NCBI GenBank assembly: GCA_949316235.1
Contig: OX438747.1
Location: forward strand, 25,734,618-25,798,617
Direction: 5' to 3'
DNA: 64,000 bases
Source of the DNA: Oegoconia quadripuncta
Lineage: Eukaryota; Arthropoda; Insecta; Lepidoptera; Autostichidae
Shown: one piece after another, positions 38,501-45,119 of the stretch
Numbering within the stretch: position 1 is the first letter of the stretch
How the letters are laid out: the number at the start of each line of letters is the position of its first letter
Notes under the pieces: model-generated
Seen by the model: the letters and a program-made list of their open reading frames with translations, nothing else
Database searches by the model: none
What the model was told of the DNA's origin: nothing
Translations under genes and position numbers: made by a program

Positions 38501-40984
38501 CCCCTGCTTTCACACAATCCTACTGCCAACTTTATAGTGTTACTATACTATAACTTAGTTCCCCAAATATGATGGGGTTTCCGGATCAGTACGCTTCCAC
38601 CTTAGGACTCATCTTCACTTAACATCAGGTGTGATTGAGGTCAAGGGCTAATCCGTTGGGCATAAAAAAAAAATTTGGAGTGGAGTCATCAGTAAACGGG
38701 AATTACACGAATTAAATTTTACAACTTTATAGATCGATAGACGAATGTGCCTGTTTAAAGATAACCTAGGTTTTGTTTAATTTCCGTCATGTAAAACAAA
38801 GTGTATAACATGATGCAGGACGGCGAGCAAGCAGGAGATCATCAAGGCGTACCGCAAGGCGGCGCAGAAGTGGCACCCCGACAGCTACCACGGCGACGAG
38901 AAGAAGGTGGCAGAGAAGAAGTTCATCGACATCGCCGCCGCCAAGGAGGTACTGCTCAGTTGCACTTATTCATTCTTTTTGTATCCATACAAATGCGAAA
39001 GTATTAGTATGGATACAAAAAGAATGAATTTACACGACCTGTTTGGTGTAGTGGTTAGCAACTCTAACCACTATACCAAAAGGTTGCCGGTTCGAATCCC
39101 GCTACCCCTAGCGACACGCCATTTGTCCAAAGTATTGTTCGTGCGAAGTATGATTAGGCGATGTACGACTATGCGACAAGCCATTTGTCCGAAGTCTTGT
39201 TCGTGCGAAGTATGATTAGGCGATGTACGACTATGCGACAAGCCATTTTGGCGACTTGTTTGGTGTAGTGGTTAGGAACTCTGCTGCTATACCAAAAGGT
39301 CGCGGGTTCGAATCCCGCTAGGGGCATATGTTTGTGTGATGAATACGGACATGTGTACCCGAGTTATGGATGTTTTTCATTTATATAATAAGTATTTATT
39401 TACAAAAAAAAAATGTATTTATATATTATATCAACCATCTGATATTCACAACACAAGCTTATAGTTGCTTACTGTGGAACTAGATGGCGCTGTGTGTATG
39501 TCTAAGGATATTTATTATTATATTTGTGTATGACCTTTTCACGGCTTAGTTTTTGAACCGATCATATTGATTGGCACAGAGGTGGCTGTTACCTGATGAA
39601 GTACATAGGCTACTTAGGCCCGTATTAATAAACCAATCTCAATACAAGTCTTGAGGCTGTACCAACGGAGATGCGGCTTAAGCAGTTGACGCTATCTCAA
39701 GCTCCGTGCTAATTTGTAAACCAATCTTGAAGTCTACTCAGCTGACGCTGATCACTTCTCAACTATTCGCCTCAGCGGCGAATGAATGGTAGTTTTGTGT
39801 TTCGTTTATTAATACGCGCACCGCTCAAGTGAGTACTGCTTGAGTAAGCACTTGCGTTTCAGGTCTCAAGTAAGGTTTATTGATCAACACGTTTACTTGA
39901 GACCAGTCACAAGACTGTTCTCAATCTTGAGAATGGTTTATTAATACGGACCTTAGTCTGTAGCGAATCAATTCTGCGAGTACTTCGCTATGTTGTAATG
40001 TCCTCATATCATTGCACACTCTCTCTCAGTGTCGTAAAGATGTATGAATATCCGCACACTATTGTTTTTTTTTTGGCCGTTAACCGAGTAGCATTTATAC
40101 GAGTGTTTCTGTATTTCGGCGGGCACGTTAAATTATCTGTTTCGGTGGTTTTTAATTGAAGGCAGTGGTTAGGCCAAGTTGGTGGTCTGCAGTGACGGTG
40201 TGTGACCACTAGTCTGACACAAATCCACCACACACGGCTCACGTGGTGGACACCCACCAATACCCTTTCCCAATGAGAGGAGGACATGTCCCAACAGTGG
40301 AGACGTGTAAGGTTGATTGTTGGTTTTTTATTTGCTGTGGATGACCATCAAAATAAGTTGAAAAAGTTTGATTATAAAATTTATAGGATCTCGTCGAGAG
40401 ACATTTAAATTAAAAACAATCTTTGCCGAGTGCCTAACATGTTTTTTGTTTTTAATAAAACATCAAACGTTTGGTAATATTTCCCCACGAAAAAAAGGCT
40501 CATAATTACAGAATGTTACTCAAGCAGGGATCTCTGCTTTAGGACAGTTAAAAATGGACAGCTTTATATAACTTGTGTAGCGGCATCTGTTTCGAACTAT
40601 GCGTAAGCGTAGATCTACGGTCGGTGCCGGTGTCAGTGCCGGTCCTGGGTCTAGTGCTGGTGCCAGTGCCGGTCCTGGTTATAATACTGGTGCGGGTGCC
40701 GGTACCAGTGCCGGTGTCGGTTCCGGTACCAGTGCCAGTTCCGGTACCAGTGCCAGTTCCGGTACCAGTGCTAGTTCCGGTACCAGTGCCGATGCCGATG
40801 CCTATAGCCCGTGTGGCGTGTGCCATGTCAGGTGCTGACGGACCCCGAGAAGCGCGCCCAGTTCGACTCCGGCGCCGACCCGCTGGACCCCGAGACGCAG
40901 CGCGGCGGCGGCGGCCCCTTCCACAGCCCCTTCCACCACTTCCAGCACGGCAGCCCCTTCCAGTTCAAGTTCCACTTCAACTAG
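17489..40984 (+). CDS. DNAJC3: DnaJ homolog subfamily C member 3 (P58IPK), 11 coding exons
   Basis: ER-lumen co-chaperone: TPR repeats hold unfolded clients and the J domain stimulates the BiP ATPase. Family members were also described as inhibitors of PERK/PKR kinases. Exons: 17489-17567, 17635-17745, 18071-18165, 23833-23937, 33315-33515, 34167-34292, 35071-35295, 36242-36359, 37319-37451, 38819-38948, 40832-40984. They sum to 1476 nt, 491 residues and a stop, against 504 in the human protein. Residues 1-30 are a signal peptide (hydrophobic [14 protein letters not shown]). TPRs follow, starting [16 protein letters not shown]. The J domain is residues about 389-456 ([11 protein letters not shown]) with HPD at 417-419. 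A GGGG/HF-rich tail ends FKFHFN with no KDEL, as in the family. An ERSE precedes it. Introns hold an LTR element and minisatellites. Confidence 0.97.
17635..17745 (+). CDS. DNAJC3: DNAJC3 exon 2 (first TPR)
   Basis: Encodes [20 protein letters not shown] to THYHAAV, the start of TPR 1. It ends in phase 1 before GTCAGT. The intron before it is only 67 nt. Confidence 0.88.
18071..18165 (+). CDS. DNAJC3: DNAJC3 exon 3
   Basis: Encodes [20 protein letters not shown] to LQDFSK, the family's conserved second TPR. Acceptor TTGACAG, donor GTGAGT. Confidence 0.95.
18875..19095 (-). mobile_element. tRNA-derived SINE, family A (DNAJC3 intron 3)
   Basis: Reverse-strand copy starting CGGACACTTACACCAATCATC and ending at the box A complement CACTACACCAATCTGTCGTT, with the box B complement GCGGGATTCGAATCTGC. 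It is about 215 bp. Confidence 0.8.
20001..20132. repeat. Left LTR (132 bp)
   Basis: TG...CA ends. It contains a TATA-like TATATAAGCAA near 20039-20049 that could serve as the element's promoter if transcription runs on the plus strand. Identical to 23631-23762. Confidence 0.9.
20133..20150 (+). other. Primer binding site of the LTR element
   Basis: TGGCGATCCTGCCAGTGC directly follows the CA end of the left LTR. TGG is the complement of a tRNA 3' CCA. The particular tRNA cannot be named from sight. Confidence 0.8.
20220..20426 (+). CDS. Short open frame inside the LTR element
   Basis: 68 codons starting 87 nt after the left [23 protein letters not shown], cysteine-containing later ([16 protein letters not shown]). 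Its position matches a gag start, and this part is less AT-rich than the rest of the interior. I recognise no domain. It may be a gag remnant or a small protein of a non-autonomous element. Confidence 0.35.
   Translation: MVKSVNGGENEFYLAAHRKLLVSPDAIICHYGIYTKCKEDSVGCSLMTQRDDAAVHKSTELCAHYQRQ
20993..21195 (+). mobile_element. tRNA-derived SINE, family A, inside the LTR element
   Basis: ACGACCGAGTGGTGTAGTTG with box B GCGGGTTTGAGTCCCGCC, then GGTAAATGTTTGTCTGATAA. It is more diverged than other family A copies although the host LTR pair is identical, so the SINE was probably carried in by the mother element. Confidence 0.75.
21200..23600. other. AT-rich interior of the LTR element
   Basis: About 2.4 kb with no supported open frame. 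It is strongly AT-rich with scattered AATAAA. It ends in a run of about 24 A before the polypurine tract. Nothing resembles pol. Confidence 0.6.
23623..23630 (+). other. Polypurine tract of the LTR element
   Basis: GGTGGAGG immediately before the right LTR, preceded by a long A-run. Together with the LTR start it forms a short inverted pair, GGAGGTG and CACCTCC. Confidence 0.75.
23631..23762. repeat. Right LTR (132 bp)
   Basis: Identical to the left LTR. Its end is 70 bp upstream of DNAJC3 exon 4. Confidence 0.9.
23833..23937 (+). CDS. DNAJC3: DNAJC3 exon 4
   Basis: Encodes [20 protein letters not shown] to KEDFLQV. Phase 0 on both sides. The acceptor TTTCCAG is only 66 bp downstream of the target-site duplication of a young LTR retrotransposon. 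Confidence 0.95.
23938..26370. other. DNAJC3 intron 4, first part
   Basis: No supported gene. A 55-codon open stretch at 24397-24563 has splice-like borders but breaks the frame (see rejected). The segment 25265-25330 has TTCAACCTAACATCGAAAGC and is related to 53160-53260. Confidence 0.45.
26375..26720 (+). mobile_element. SINE family A interrupted by a SINE family C fragment
   Basis: Family A head (CACGATTGGTGGAGTGAGCC; box B GGGTTCGAATCCCGC near 26420) runs to CATGGGTGTTTATA at about 26482. There a family C 3' fragment (GGTAGCCAGTCCCCCAAATG to an A-rich end, about 26483-26612) intervenes. Family A then resumes with ATATTTATATTATCC and TACAAGCTTTGCTTGG to about 26720. This is a clear SINE-in-SINE insertion. 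Confidence 0.8.
26779..27370. mobile_element. MITE with about 100-bp inverted ends
   Basis: The left end ATACCGGATGAGTTTTTTCACCG is answered at the right by CGGTAAAAAACTCATCCGGTAT. Pairing continues inward with GTGAAATCGAAGGTATTGG against the complement of CCAATAACTTGTATTTCAC. The flanks read TA on both sides. It is about 590 bp with no open frame. A Tc1/mariner-type MITE is possible. Confidence 0.65.
28054..28150 (+). repeat. Dispersed repeat (GTCCAAACGAA family)
   Basis: CGACGTAGGGATGAGAGTGG followed by GTATATTTCGTCCAAGCGAA. Same family as 4130-4380, 43905-44000 and 44990-45110. Confidence 0.5.
28151..28425 (+). pseudogene. Non-LTR element 3' end fragment
   Basis: The translation reads [20 protein letters not shown] then [16 protein letters not shown] before a stop. 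This is the C-terminus also seen at 7880-8007 and 63040-63213. A GAGTTTCTTGCTTGTTCTTCT 3' UTR segment follows. It abuts a family A SINE head fragment at 28426. Confidence 0.7.
28426..28490 (-). mobile_element. SINE family A head fragment
   Basis: Reverse-strand box B and box A region only (TTCGAACCCGCAAGCGTTGG to CACTACACCAATCGGTCGTC). Confidence 0.7.
28543..28655 (+). mobile_element. SINE family C fragment
   Basis: 3' part only: CCCCAAATAAGATGGGGTTT, GGTCAGTACGCTTCCACC, ending GTCAAGTGCTAAGCCGTTGT. The A-tail is missing. Confidence 0.7.
28781..29108 (-). mobile_element. SINE family C, full length
   Basis: Complete copy from a T-run (tail complement) to the tRNA-like head GAGCCACGGAGGCGGTT. 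Box B complement GGGTATCGAACCCGC. It can serve as a family reference with 34399-34733 and 49461-49800. Confidence 0.85.
29110..30255. other. DNAJC3 intron 4, non-repetitive part
   Basis: No supported open frame. The phrase near 29855-29960 (GAATTTCAAATCGGTTCAGT... CAGACAGAC) resembles the conserved 3' region of insect non-LTR debris. Otherwise I see nothing. Confidence 0.4.
30256..31095. repeat. 62-bp minisatellite, about 13 copies (DNAJC3 intron 4)
   Basis: The unit is CATCGCCTAATCATACTTCG plus CACGAACAAGACTTCGG plus ACAAATGGCTTGTCGC and AGTCGTA. Two variants alternate: A (AAGACTTCGG...GGCTTG) and B (AATACTTTGG...GGCGTG). The order is roughly A A A B A B B A B A A B. The first and last units are diverged. 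Two more units in reverse orientation lie in intron 10 (39111-39245). The array abuts a 5S-derived SINE-like sequence. Confidence 0.92.
31096..31400 (-). mobile_element. 5S rRNA-derived SINE-like element
   Basis: On the minus strand the head TTCGATTAGTGAAGTTAAAC then CAGTCCTTGGATGGGTGCCC resembles the internal promoter region of 5S rRNA (GTTAAGCA... and CTTGGATGGGTGACC). The body reads ACGAGTGTTTCCGCGCTTCG and GGGCACGTTAAAT. The 3' part contains CAGACACAAATCCGCAC and CCCAACAGTCGGGACG. Related copies are at 40073-40320 (headless) and 63640-63790. Confidence 0.65.
31490..31730 (+). pseudogene. Non-LTR element 3' coding end (RTE-like)
   Basis: The open frame reads [20 protein letters not shown] and ends [16 protein letters not shown] before TAA. 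This GRGRPRRTY...QDRxKW ending is the C-terminus of an abundant lepidopteran non-LTR family. It ends with GGCGTGACATT and an ATGT run. The family's upstream part is at 35776-36190. Confidence 0.7.
32060..32405 (+). repeat. Degraded non-LTR 3' end
   Basis: Fragment ending GTAACGTTTTCAAGTGATAA, AATAAATC and TTTTTGACTTGAC. The tail is the same as at 9410-9490. No intact frame. Confidence 0.5.
32406..33314. other. End of DNAJC3 intron 4
   Basis: No gene, SINE or clear repeat seen. AT-rich, with a short T-rich tract (TTTACATTTGTCTGCAG) before exon 5. Confidence 0.45.
33315..33515 (+). CDS. DNAJC3: DNAJC3 exon 5
   Basis: Encodes [20 protein letters not shown] through LRAQCYIAL. It corresponds to the NEEKEAQ segment and the next TPR of the human protein. 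It is markedly GC-rich, unlike the AT-rich introns around it. Confidence 0.95.
34050..34145 (+). mobile_element. SINE family A tail fragment
   Basis: TTATCTAGTATCCATAGGAC to GTAAGTGTCCGAAATATTTA, ending about 20 bp before the acceptor of DNAJC3 exon 6. The head is missing. Confidence 0.7.
34167..34292 (+). CDS. DNAJC3: DNAJC3 exon 6
   Basis: Encodes [20 protein letters not shown] to HVSDALK, a TPR with the LYQLG helix turn. Acceptor TTTTCAG, donor GTACGC. Confidence 0.95.
34399..34733 (-). mobile_element. SINE family C, full length (DNAJC3 intron 6)
   Basis: T-run tail complement, GGTGGAAGCGTACTGACCGG, GGGGGACTGGCTATCTTATC, box B complement GGGGATCGAACCCGCG, and head complement GAGCCACGGAGGCGGTT. 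Close to 28781-29108. A second, more diverged head copy follows at 34745-34950. Confidence 0.85.
35071..35295 (+). CDS. DNAJC3: DNAJC3 exon 7
   Basis: Encodes [20 protein letters not shown] through [10 protein letters not shown]. The [12 protein letters not shown] motif is strongly conserved in the family. Acceptor TTGACAG, donor GTATGA. Confidence 0.96.
35455..35770 (-). repeat. Non-LTR 3' end, reverse orientation (DNAJC3 intron 7)
   Basis: Complement of AATAAAGCGTTTTTGACTTT at the left. The CAACTCTTCGAGTTTGTTGC segment and GTGAAATAGCCTGGTTG match the 3' ends at 43340-43910 and 63230-63460. Non-coding. Confidence 0.65.
35776..36190 (+). pseudogene. Non-LTR reverse transcriptase C-terminal fragment (RTE-like)
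   Basis: The open frame reads [20 protein letters not shown], then [20 protein letters not shown], then [20 protein letters not shown]. This is the well-known thumb/connection region of the non-LTR family whose 3' end is at 31490-31730. A stop ends the frame at 36063. The fragment runs up to about 50 bp before exon 8. Confidence 0.75.
36242..36359 (+). CDS. DNAJC3: DNAJC3 exon 8
   Basis: Very GC-rich exon encoding [20 protein letters not shown] to LGLDMYDD, ending in phase 1. A 30-bp minisatellite begins about 45 bp after its donor GTACGT. Confidence 0.94.
36403..36967. repeat. 30-bp minisatellite, about 19 copies (DNAJC3 intron 8)
   Basis: The unit is GGTACCTATGACGCGCTGYT followed by GCTGTTGTTG. 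It is nearly perfect, with C/T changes at the first CTG and one 1-bp deletion near 36700 that shifts register. Because 30 is a multiple of 3 and the unit has no stop in two frames, it makes long artificial open frames ([10 protein letters not shown] and [10 protein letters not shown] repeats). The exon 8 frame stops before the array, so it is not coding by read-through. Confidence 0.95.
37319..37451 (+). CDS. DNAJC3: DNAJC3 exon 9
   Basis: Encodes the last TPR helices and the beginning of the J domain ([11 protein letters not shown]). The junction after AG splits the arginine codon that opens exon 10. Confidence 0.96.
37735..37900 (-). repeat. Non-LTR 3' tail fragments
   Basis: GATAAGATGTTTATTTACCG then CATACACAGTTATACATTTG (as at 10795-10860), followed directly by a second tail, CAATACACTTTATTGCACAA. 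Non-coding. Confidence 0.55.
38310..38410 (-). repeat. Non-LTR 3' end fragment
   Basis: GGATTCGCGTTTGACCACAA, TCTCACCTGATGGAAAG, AATGCCTATTCACTTT. Reverse-strand copy of the element at 9500-9690; a further copy is at 53920-54090. Confidence 0.6.
38556..38672 (+). mobile_element. SINE family C fragment
   Basis: TTCCCCAAATATGATGGGGT to a TTGGGCATAAAAAAAAA end. 5' truncated. Confidence 0.7.
38819..38948 (+). CDS. DNAJC3: DNAJC3 exon 10 (J domain core, HPD)
   Basis: Encodes [21 protein letters not shown], then [11 protein letters not shown]. The HPD tripeptide needed to stimulate Hsp70 ATPase is intact. A perfect 23-bp hairpin lies just past its GTACTG donor. Confidence 0.97.
38968..39029. repeat. 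Perfect 23-bp inverted repeat next to exon 10
   Basis: Left arm 38968-38990 and right arm 39007-39029 pair without mismatch (ATTCATTCTTTTTGTATCC and its complement), with a 16-nt loop. It starts 19 nt after the DNAJC3 exon 10 donor. Confidence 0.9.
39032..39110 (+). mobile_element. SINE family B head, first copy
   Basis: ACGACCTGTTTGGTGTAGTG to box B GGTTCGAATCCCGC and ends at CTACCCCTAG. There minisatellite units follow directly; body and tail are missing. Confidence 0.75.
39111..39245. repeat. Two units of the 62-bp minisatellite, reversed
   Basis: CGACACGCCATTTGTCCAAA (a B-type unit) then GCGACAAGCCATTTGTCCG (an A-type unit), both the reverse complement of the array at 30256-31095. They are enclosed between two family B SINE heads. 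Confidence 0.9.
39250..39505 (+). mobile_element. tRNA-derived SINE, family B, full length
   Basis: GGCGACTTGTTTGGTGTAGT, box B GCGGGTTCGAATCCCGC, GGGGCATATGTTTGTGTGAT, GAGTTATGGATG, and the 3' phrase CTAGATGGCGCTGTGTG. It is the best copy of the family here. Confidence 0.8.
40073..40320 (+). mobile_element. 5S-derived SINE-like element, headless copy
   Basis: Starts within the body (ACGAGTGTTTCTGTATTTCG, GGGCACGTTAAATTATC) and shares the CTGACACAAATCCACCAC 3' part with the element at 31096-31400. It ends with GTCCCAACAGTGGAGACG. The 5S-like promoter is missing. Confidence 0.6.
40610..40805. repeat. Degenerate GGTACCAGTGCC repeat beside exon 11
   Basis: A tract of 6- to 18-bp units (GGTGCC, GGTACCAGTGCC, AGTTCCGGTACC) ending about 25 bp before the DNAJC3 exon 11 acceptor. 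It is a multiple of 3 and open on both strands (VPVPVP, GTGTGT), which produces false open frames. Confidence 0.9.
40832..40984 (+). CDS. DNAJC3: DNAJC3 exon 11 (C-terminus)
   Basis: Encodes [20 protein letters not shown], a glycine run, a histidine/phenylalanine-rich stretch and FQFKFHFN before TAG. The ending FKFHFN matches the family. A simple GGTACCAGTGCC-like repeat abuts the acceptor. Confidence 0.96.
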   Translation: MLTDPEKRAQFDSGADPLDPETQRGGGGPFHSPFHHFQHGSPFQFKFHFN

Positions 40985-42387
40985 TGCCAACCGTCGGAGC
41001 GGTCCACCCTGCTGCAGCTCGTCGCACTCGTCCCGTACCTCGGTAATGTGAACCTTCGCATCCCTGGAGCTGACCGACGGCTGCGAATGTTCCGAAACTT
41101 GTTCATAATCAATACTGAGTCTCGAAGTTCCAAATCGTGATGTCCGGGTTCAAAATTACAGTCGTTGTTCGAGCTCAAACGATTATTTTATTTTTTTTCG
41201 AAAACCTATGTTCTCTAATCTATCTTCTGCACAAAAATGACACTTTCATTGGCTTCACTTGAATTGTCATACCAATGTGAATATCTTGTTCGAATGACAA
41301 TATTAGTTTGGTATTTTGAAGCTGATCTGATGATGAAGATGGATAGTGGAACTCCTCGGTGGCTACTAGTAAACCCCTCGAGTTTGGGCTCCTATAATTC
41401 TTTTTGACGAGACTAATACACTTTGTATCGAGGGTCTAATAAGGGAGCCAGGAAGCAGATTGTGGGACTTTATCATATTTTTATTTATTTTTAAAACTAC
41501 ATATTTTTATATTTAAAATTAAACTCGGAGTAGCCATATTTAATTTAATATAATTTATTTGATGTATGTGATAATAGTCATTACTTTTATCGGGGATTTT
41601 CTAAATTTCAATTTAAAATTACTCTTTAGACGTTCAAGGTGTTTCGATAAATTGTGTACGTCTGAACTTGGACTATGACTGCAATTTTGGACGACTATAC
41701 ATGGGTACATATCCGGTCAACGATTGAAATTTATTTTATCCAAATGCTAAAATTACGTAGTACTACTTTTGACTGCGCAAGAATTAGGATTACCATTAGA
41801 AATTCAAGAACAGTCATCAAAATTTTAATCGCGGGAACTGGATCACATACACTTTTGAACCCTACTCGTTGGTTAATAAGGTGCGAAATACATTCGATTT
41901 AAAACACAAGCTCTTGTAGTTTCCTAATAACAAATATGGCAATTTTGAACTTCGGGATTCAGCATTATTACAGTTTATTTATATGGAAACCATCATACAA
42001 CTGGTTCTGTTGTATCAAAATCAAAACGGGCATACCATTAATATCCTGTCAGTGACTTTAAGTACTCTATAGATTTACTTGAAGAAAATTCTTAACTAGT
42101 CTGACCAATAATGTTACGATTTGAAAAGATCTATATGGGATTTTTTTTAAAATTCATATTTGAAACGCTTTTATTTTATAAGTAACTATTTGTAATGGTT
42201 GACCAACAAAATACGTCCAAAAAGTTTGATTAGAAAACTCGTTGAAAGATATTCAAATTAAGAACAACAGTTGCTGAGTGCGTAATTACCTTGTTCTAAA
42301 TTTGAATTAAAAACATATGAGATGTTTGAGTCCGCCGTTGTACTCAATTTATGTATCAATGCAAAATTAAGTATTGCCTTTTTGTAC
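40985..42387. other. 3' UTR and downstream region of DNAJC3
   Basis: No supported open frame. Moderately AT-rich. The true 3' end is not certain because several A/T-rich hexamers occur. Confidence 0.4.
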
Positions 42388-42393
42388 AATAAA
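42388..42393 (+). terminator. Candidate polyadenylation signal
   Basis: AATAAA 1.4 kb after the DNAJC3 stop, followed by CAAACAAACAAACAAAC. It could equally be the 3' end of a non-LTR fragment with a short-repeat tail, so its link to DNAJC3 is weak. Confidence 0.3.
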
Positions 42394-43339
42394 GCGTTTA
42401 CAAACAAACAAACAAACAATACATCAGTTATCTAATTCCATATCGCTTTGCCTAGTTTGGGACTATATAATTGGTTTCCAAAATATTTATTAGTTGGCCA
42501 GTTGACGCACAATATTAAAATTGAATTTTAATAATCATCATATAAATCACAGGACGTCCACTGTTGAACATAGGCCTCCCCCAGCACTTTAAACCCTTAA
42601 AATATTTGTTTATTTAACTGGTTTCCTATATGAAAACAGGATACAGTTCCAACTATTACATCACCATCAATTGTCATTAGAAATGTATATATGCACAAAA
42701 AAATTTTGTATATTTTTAAATGAAATTCCACCGAATTGTAAATATTCTTTAATGTGTCCACTACTACTGTATCGAAACAGCCTTCTCCCAAATCTTTCTA
42801 ACAATCGGCTTGGCCGTTTGTAAAACGAAATCGGAAAGTTTGTACTAACCAGTACCATAATAACGTTTGTCTAAAGTACAAATAATGGGCATTTTATGTC
42901 AAAATTTGTGTTTTCAATATCCGACAAGAGGTCGTCACTAGAAATGTTAATCCTTCTAATGCCTCGTTCAGCGGGCACTCTACTACTGTTTCAATCTCGG
43001 CCAGAGCGAAAGAGCTGGCGAGAGCGACCATAAAGCCCATAGACTATATATAATGTATATTTAACTGCATCGATTTTTTTCTGTCAAGTACCTGAGGGAG
43101 GCGGGTACCGCTTCCAACTGGTCATATCAATGTTGTTATTTAGATAGATAAAGTTTATTCATATTACACATTTATTTATATTTTACGTGTACAGAGCCAA
43201 TCTCAGTGCAATAAGCGGACAGGACTAGTCAATAATTAAGTTTTTGGGCATGTTCTATTATCCTGCCTGCGTAGCATGACATCGTTAGAAGCGGACTAAG
43301 ACGAGAGCAGACGAAGCTACTGACATAGGAGTGAATCAA

Positions 43340-43915
43340 ATAAAAAATGCTTTATTTTGTAGGTACACAGGGTACACTTAAAATAGTCAGATTTTACATT
43401 TTTAAAGCTACTGCTTGTTCAAAAGGCAATTTTCCCCTGAGAAGAACAAGCAAAAAGCTCGAGACGTTGCTCTTTAAAAAAAAAAGGTTTTTATATTACA
43501 AAATTATTAAGTATTATTTTATATTATAATATTTCATTATTCCCTCACACACAGGCGATAACAAACACAGGTTTGCTTAGATTTTGATCTATTAATGTAA
43601 ATTTAGGAGTCCATTGAGGAGTTAGCAGCTGATGCTTATAACACAAGTATTTTTAATGCTTAGCATGGGCATCAGCTGGGAACATACTTTTAGAAATTAT
43701 AATGAATATTACAAAATTTTACCGGTTGTAAACTACTGTATTTACCTGTGGTTAAATAAATTATTCTTATTCTTAATTGTGAAATAGCCTGGTTATGCGA
43801 ACGGGCTGGTTACGTCCATGAATGTTTATCATCTAAATAATCTGATATTTTATAATATGCTTTCTTAATAAGTTTCTGCTTTATAGTATCTTTTAGAGAG
43901 TTAGGTAATTGTGTA
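43340..43915 (-). repeat. Non-LTR 3' end, reverse orientation, interrupted
   Basis: 43345-43480 carries the AATAAAGCATTTTTTATTTG complement and the GCTCGAGACGTTGCTC segment. 43780-43910 carries GTGAAATAGCCTGGTTATGC and the complement of the coding end (AYYK). About 235 bp of unrelated sequence (43545-43780) separates the halves. Confidence 0.6.
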
Positions 43916-44000
43916 TTTCACGCAAGCGAATGAGCAGGACAAATATCATCTCGCGCTATATAAACGTTTATCACGCCTGTCATGCTACGGAGGTAGATGT
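43905..44000 (+). repeat. Dispersed repeat (GTCCAAACGAA family)
   Basis: TTCACGCAAGCGAATGAGCA, GGACAAATATC, TATCACGCCTGTCATGCTAC. Shares the core with 44990-45110. Confidence 0.45.
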
Positions 44001-44869
44001 GTTGAATGCCCCTCACCTGTTATTAGGAGTCTATGGGCTGTGCGGTCGAGGTGAGTAGCGGAGTACTGTCGAGCAGCTGTCGAATATGGTTCAAGTAGGC
44101 CAGCGGTAGTGATTGACGTTATACCACTTATGTATGCCTTGACAGAGTCTACAGTCTCCAGATCTAAGCGCGAATCAATAAATATAAATCGTGTCATTTT
44201 ATACAACTAGCGGTTGATGCACACTATGCGTTCTGTGATACTTTATTTGTCATATTTGAATCAATGTCGTGTCCCTATTATCAGTGTGCGTCGACTTTTA
44301 TTACAATTTATACACGACAATAATGTTGAAAAGAAATGAAAGTTGCATTAGTTACACGGAGATTGATATTTTAATGAAAGTGGTACATTGACGTGTTACG
44401 TGTCATATCTACGCTGTGCTAGATTGCAATAATATATAATAATGCCACTACATAATGCAGGAGTTTCTTTATACCGATTTATTTATTTGTTACCTTTAAT
44501 TTACTTGCCTTTTTAGGAAGTGGGTTTTAACTCGTATTTCCTACAGTACAATCGTCATATCAGTTTGTAGATAGATGTACTAATTCCACTATAACTCTTC
44601 TCTATCTGCTTTCTAAAAGGGCAAGGTTATTCACTACGCCTGTTTATCGAATGGATTGTACAATCGCCGAGATGTCAAGGAAGTAATAACTAATGATCAA
44701 CTAACGTCAGGGACACGTGTAATTTATGTCAGCTTCACACACTCGCATCCATCAATCCGGCGACGCGCGACGTCGCGATGTCGTGTAGTGGATAGCCGTC
44801 TCAGTGGTGTTATATTTATTTCGTTCAGTTCTTGTCAATATTATATTACTGTTTGATTTCTATAATTAG

Positions 44870-45110
44870 GTTCACAGTCGCGTGTCGCGCGACGTATCAT
44901 TAATACTTCCATGACTCCTCTTCTTTGGGTAACAGAAGACACTGAACACTGCAGTGCAGTAGCACCAGCTCTCGTAGCTTCACATCGATTGTCGCGCGCG
45001 ACGTAGGAGTGAGATATTTGTATATTTCGTCCAAACGAATGAGCAGGACAAATATCTCCCGTGACATAAACGTTTATCGCGCCTGTCATCGTACTAGTGC
45101 AGATGTCGAT
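44870..45110 (+). repeat. Dispersed repeat (GTCCAAACGAA family), GC-rich part
   Basis: CACAGTCGCGTGTCGCGCGAC near 44873 is answered by ATTGTCGCGCGCGACGTAGG near 44988. TATTTCGTCCAAACGAATGA follows. The opposing GTCGCGCGAC motifs could be subterminal palindromes of a DNA transposon. Confidence 0.45.
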
Positions 45111-45119
45111 TGTGCGACT

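Noticed and set aside
40548..41046. VPVPVP and GTGTGT open frames
   Set aside because: Produced by the degenerate GGTACCAGTGCC repeat and by the antisense or shifted frames of DNAJC3 exon 11.
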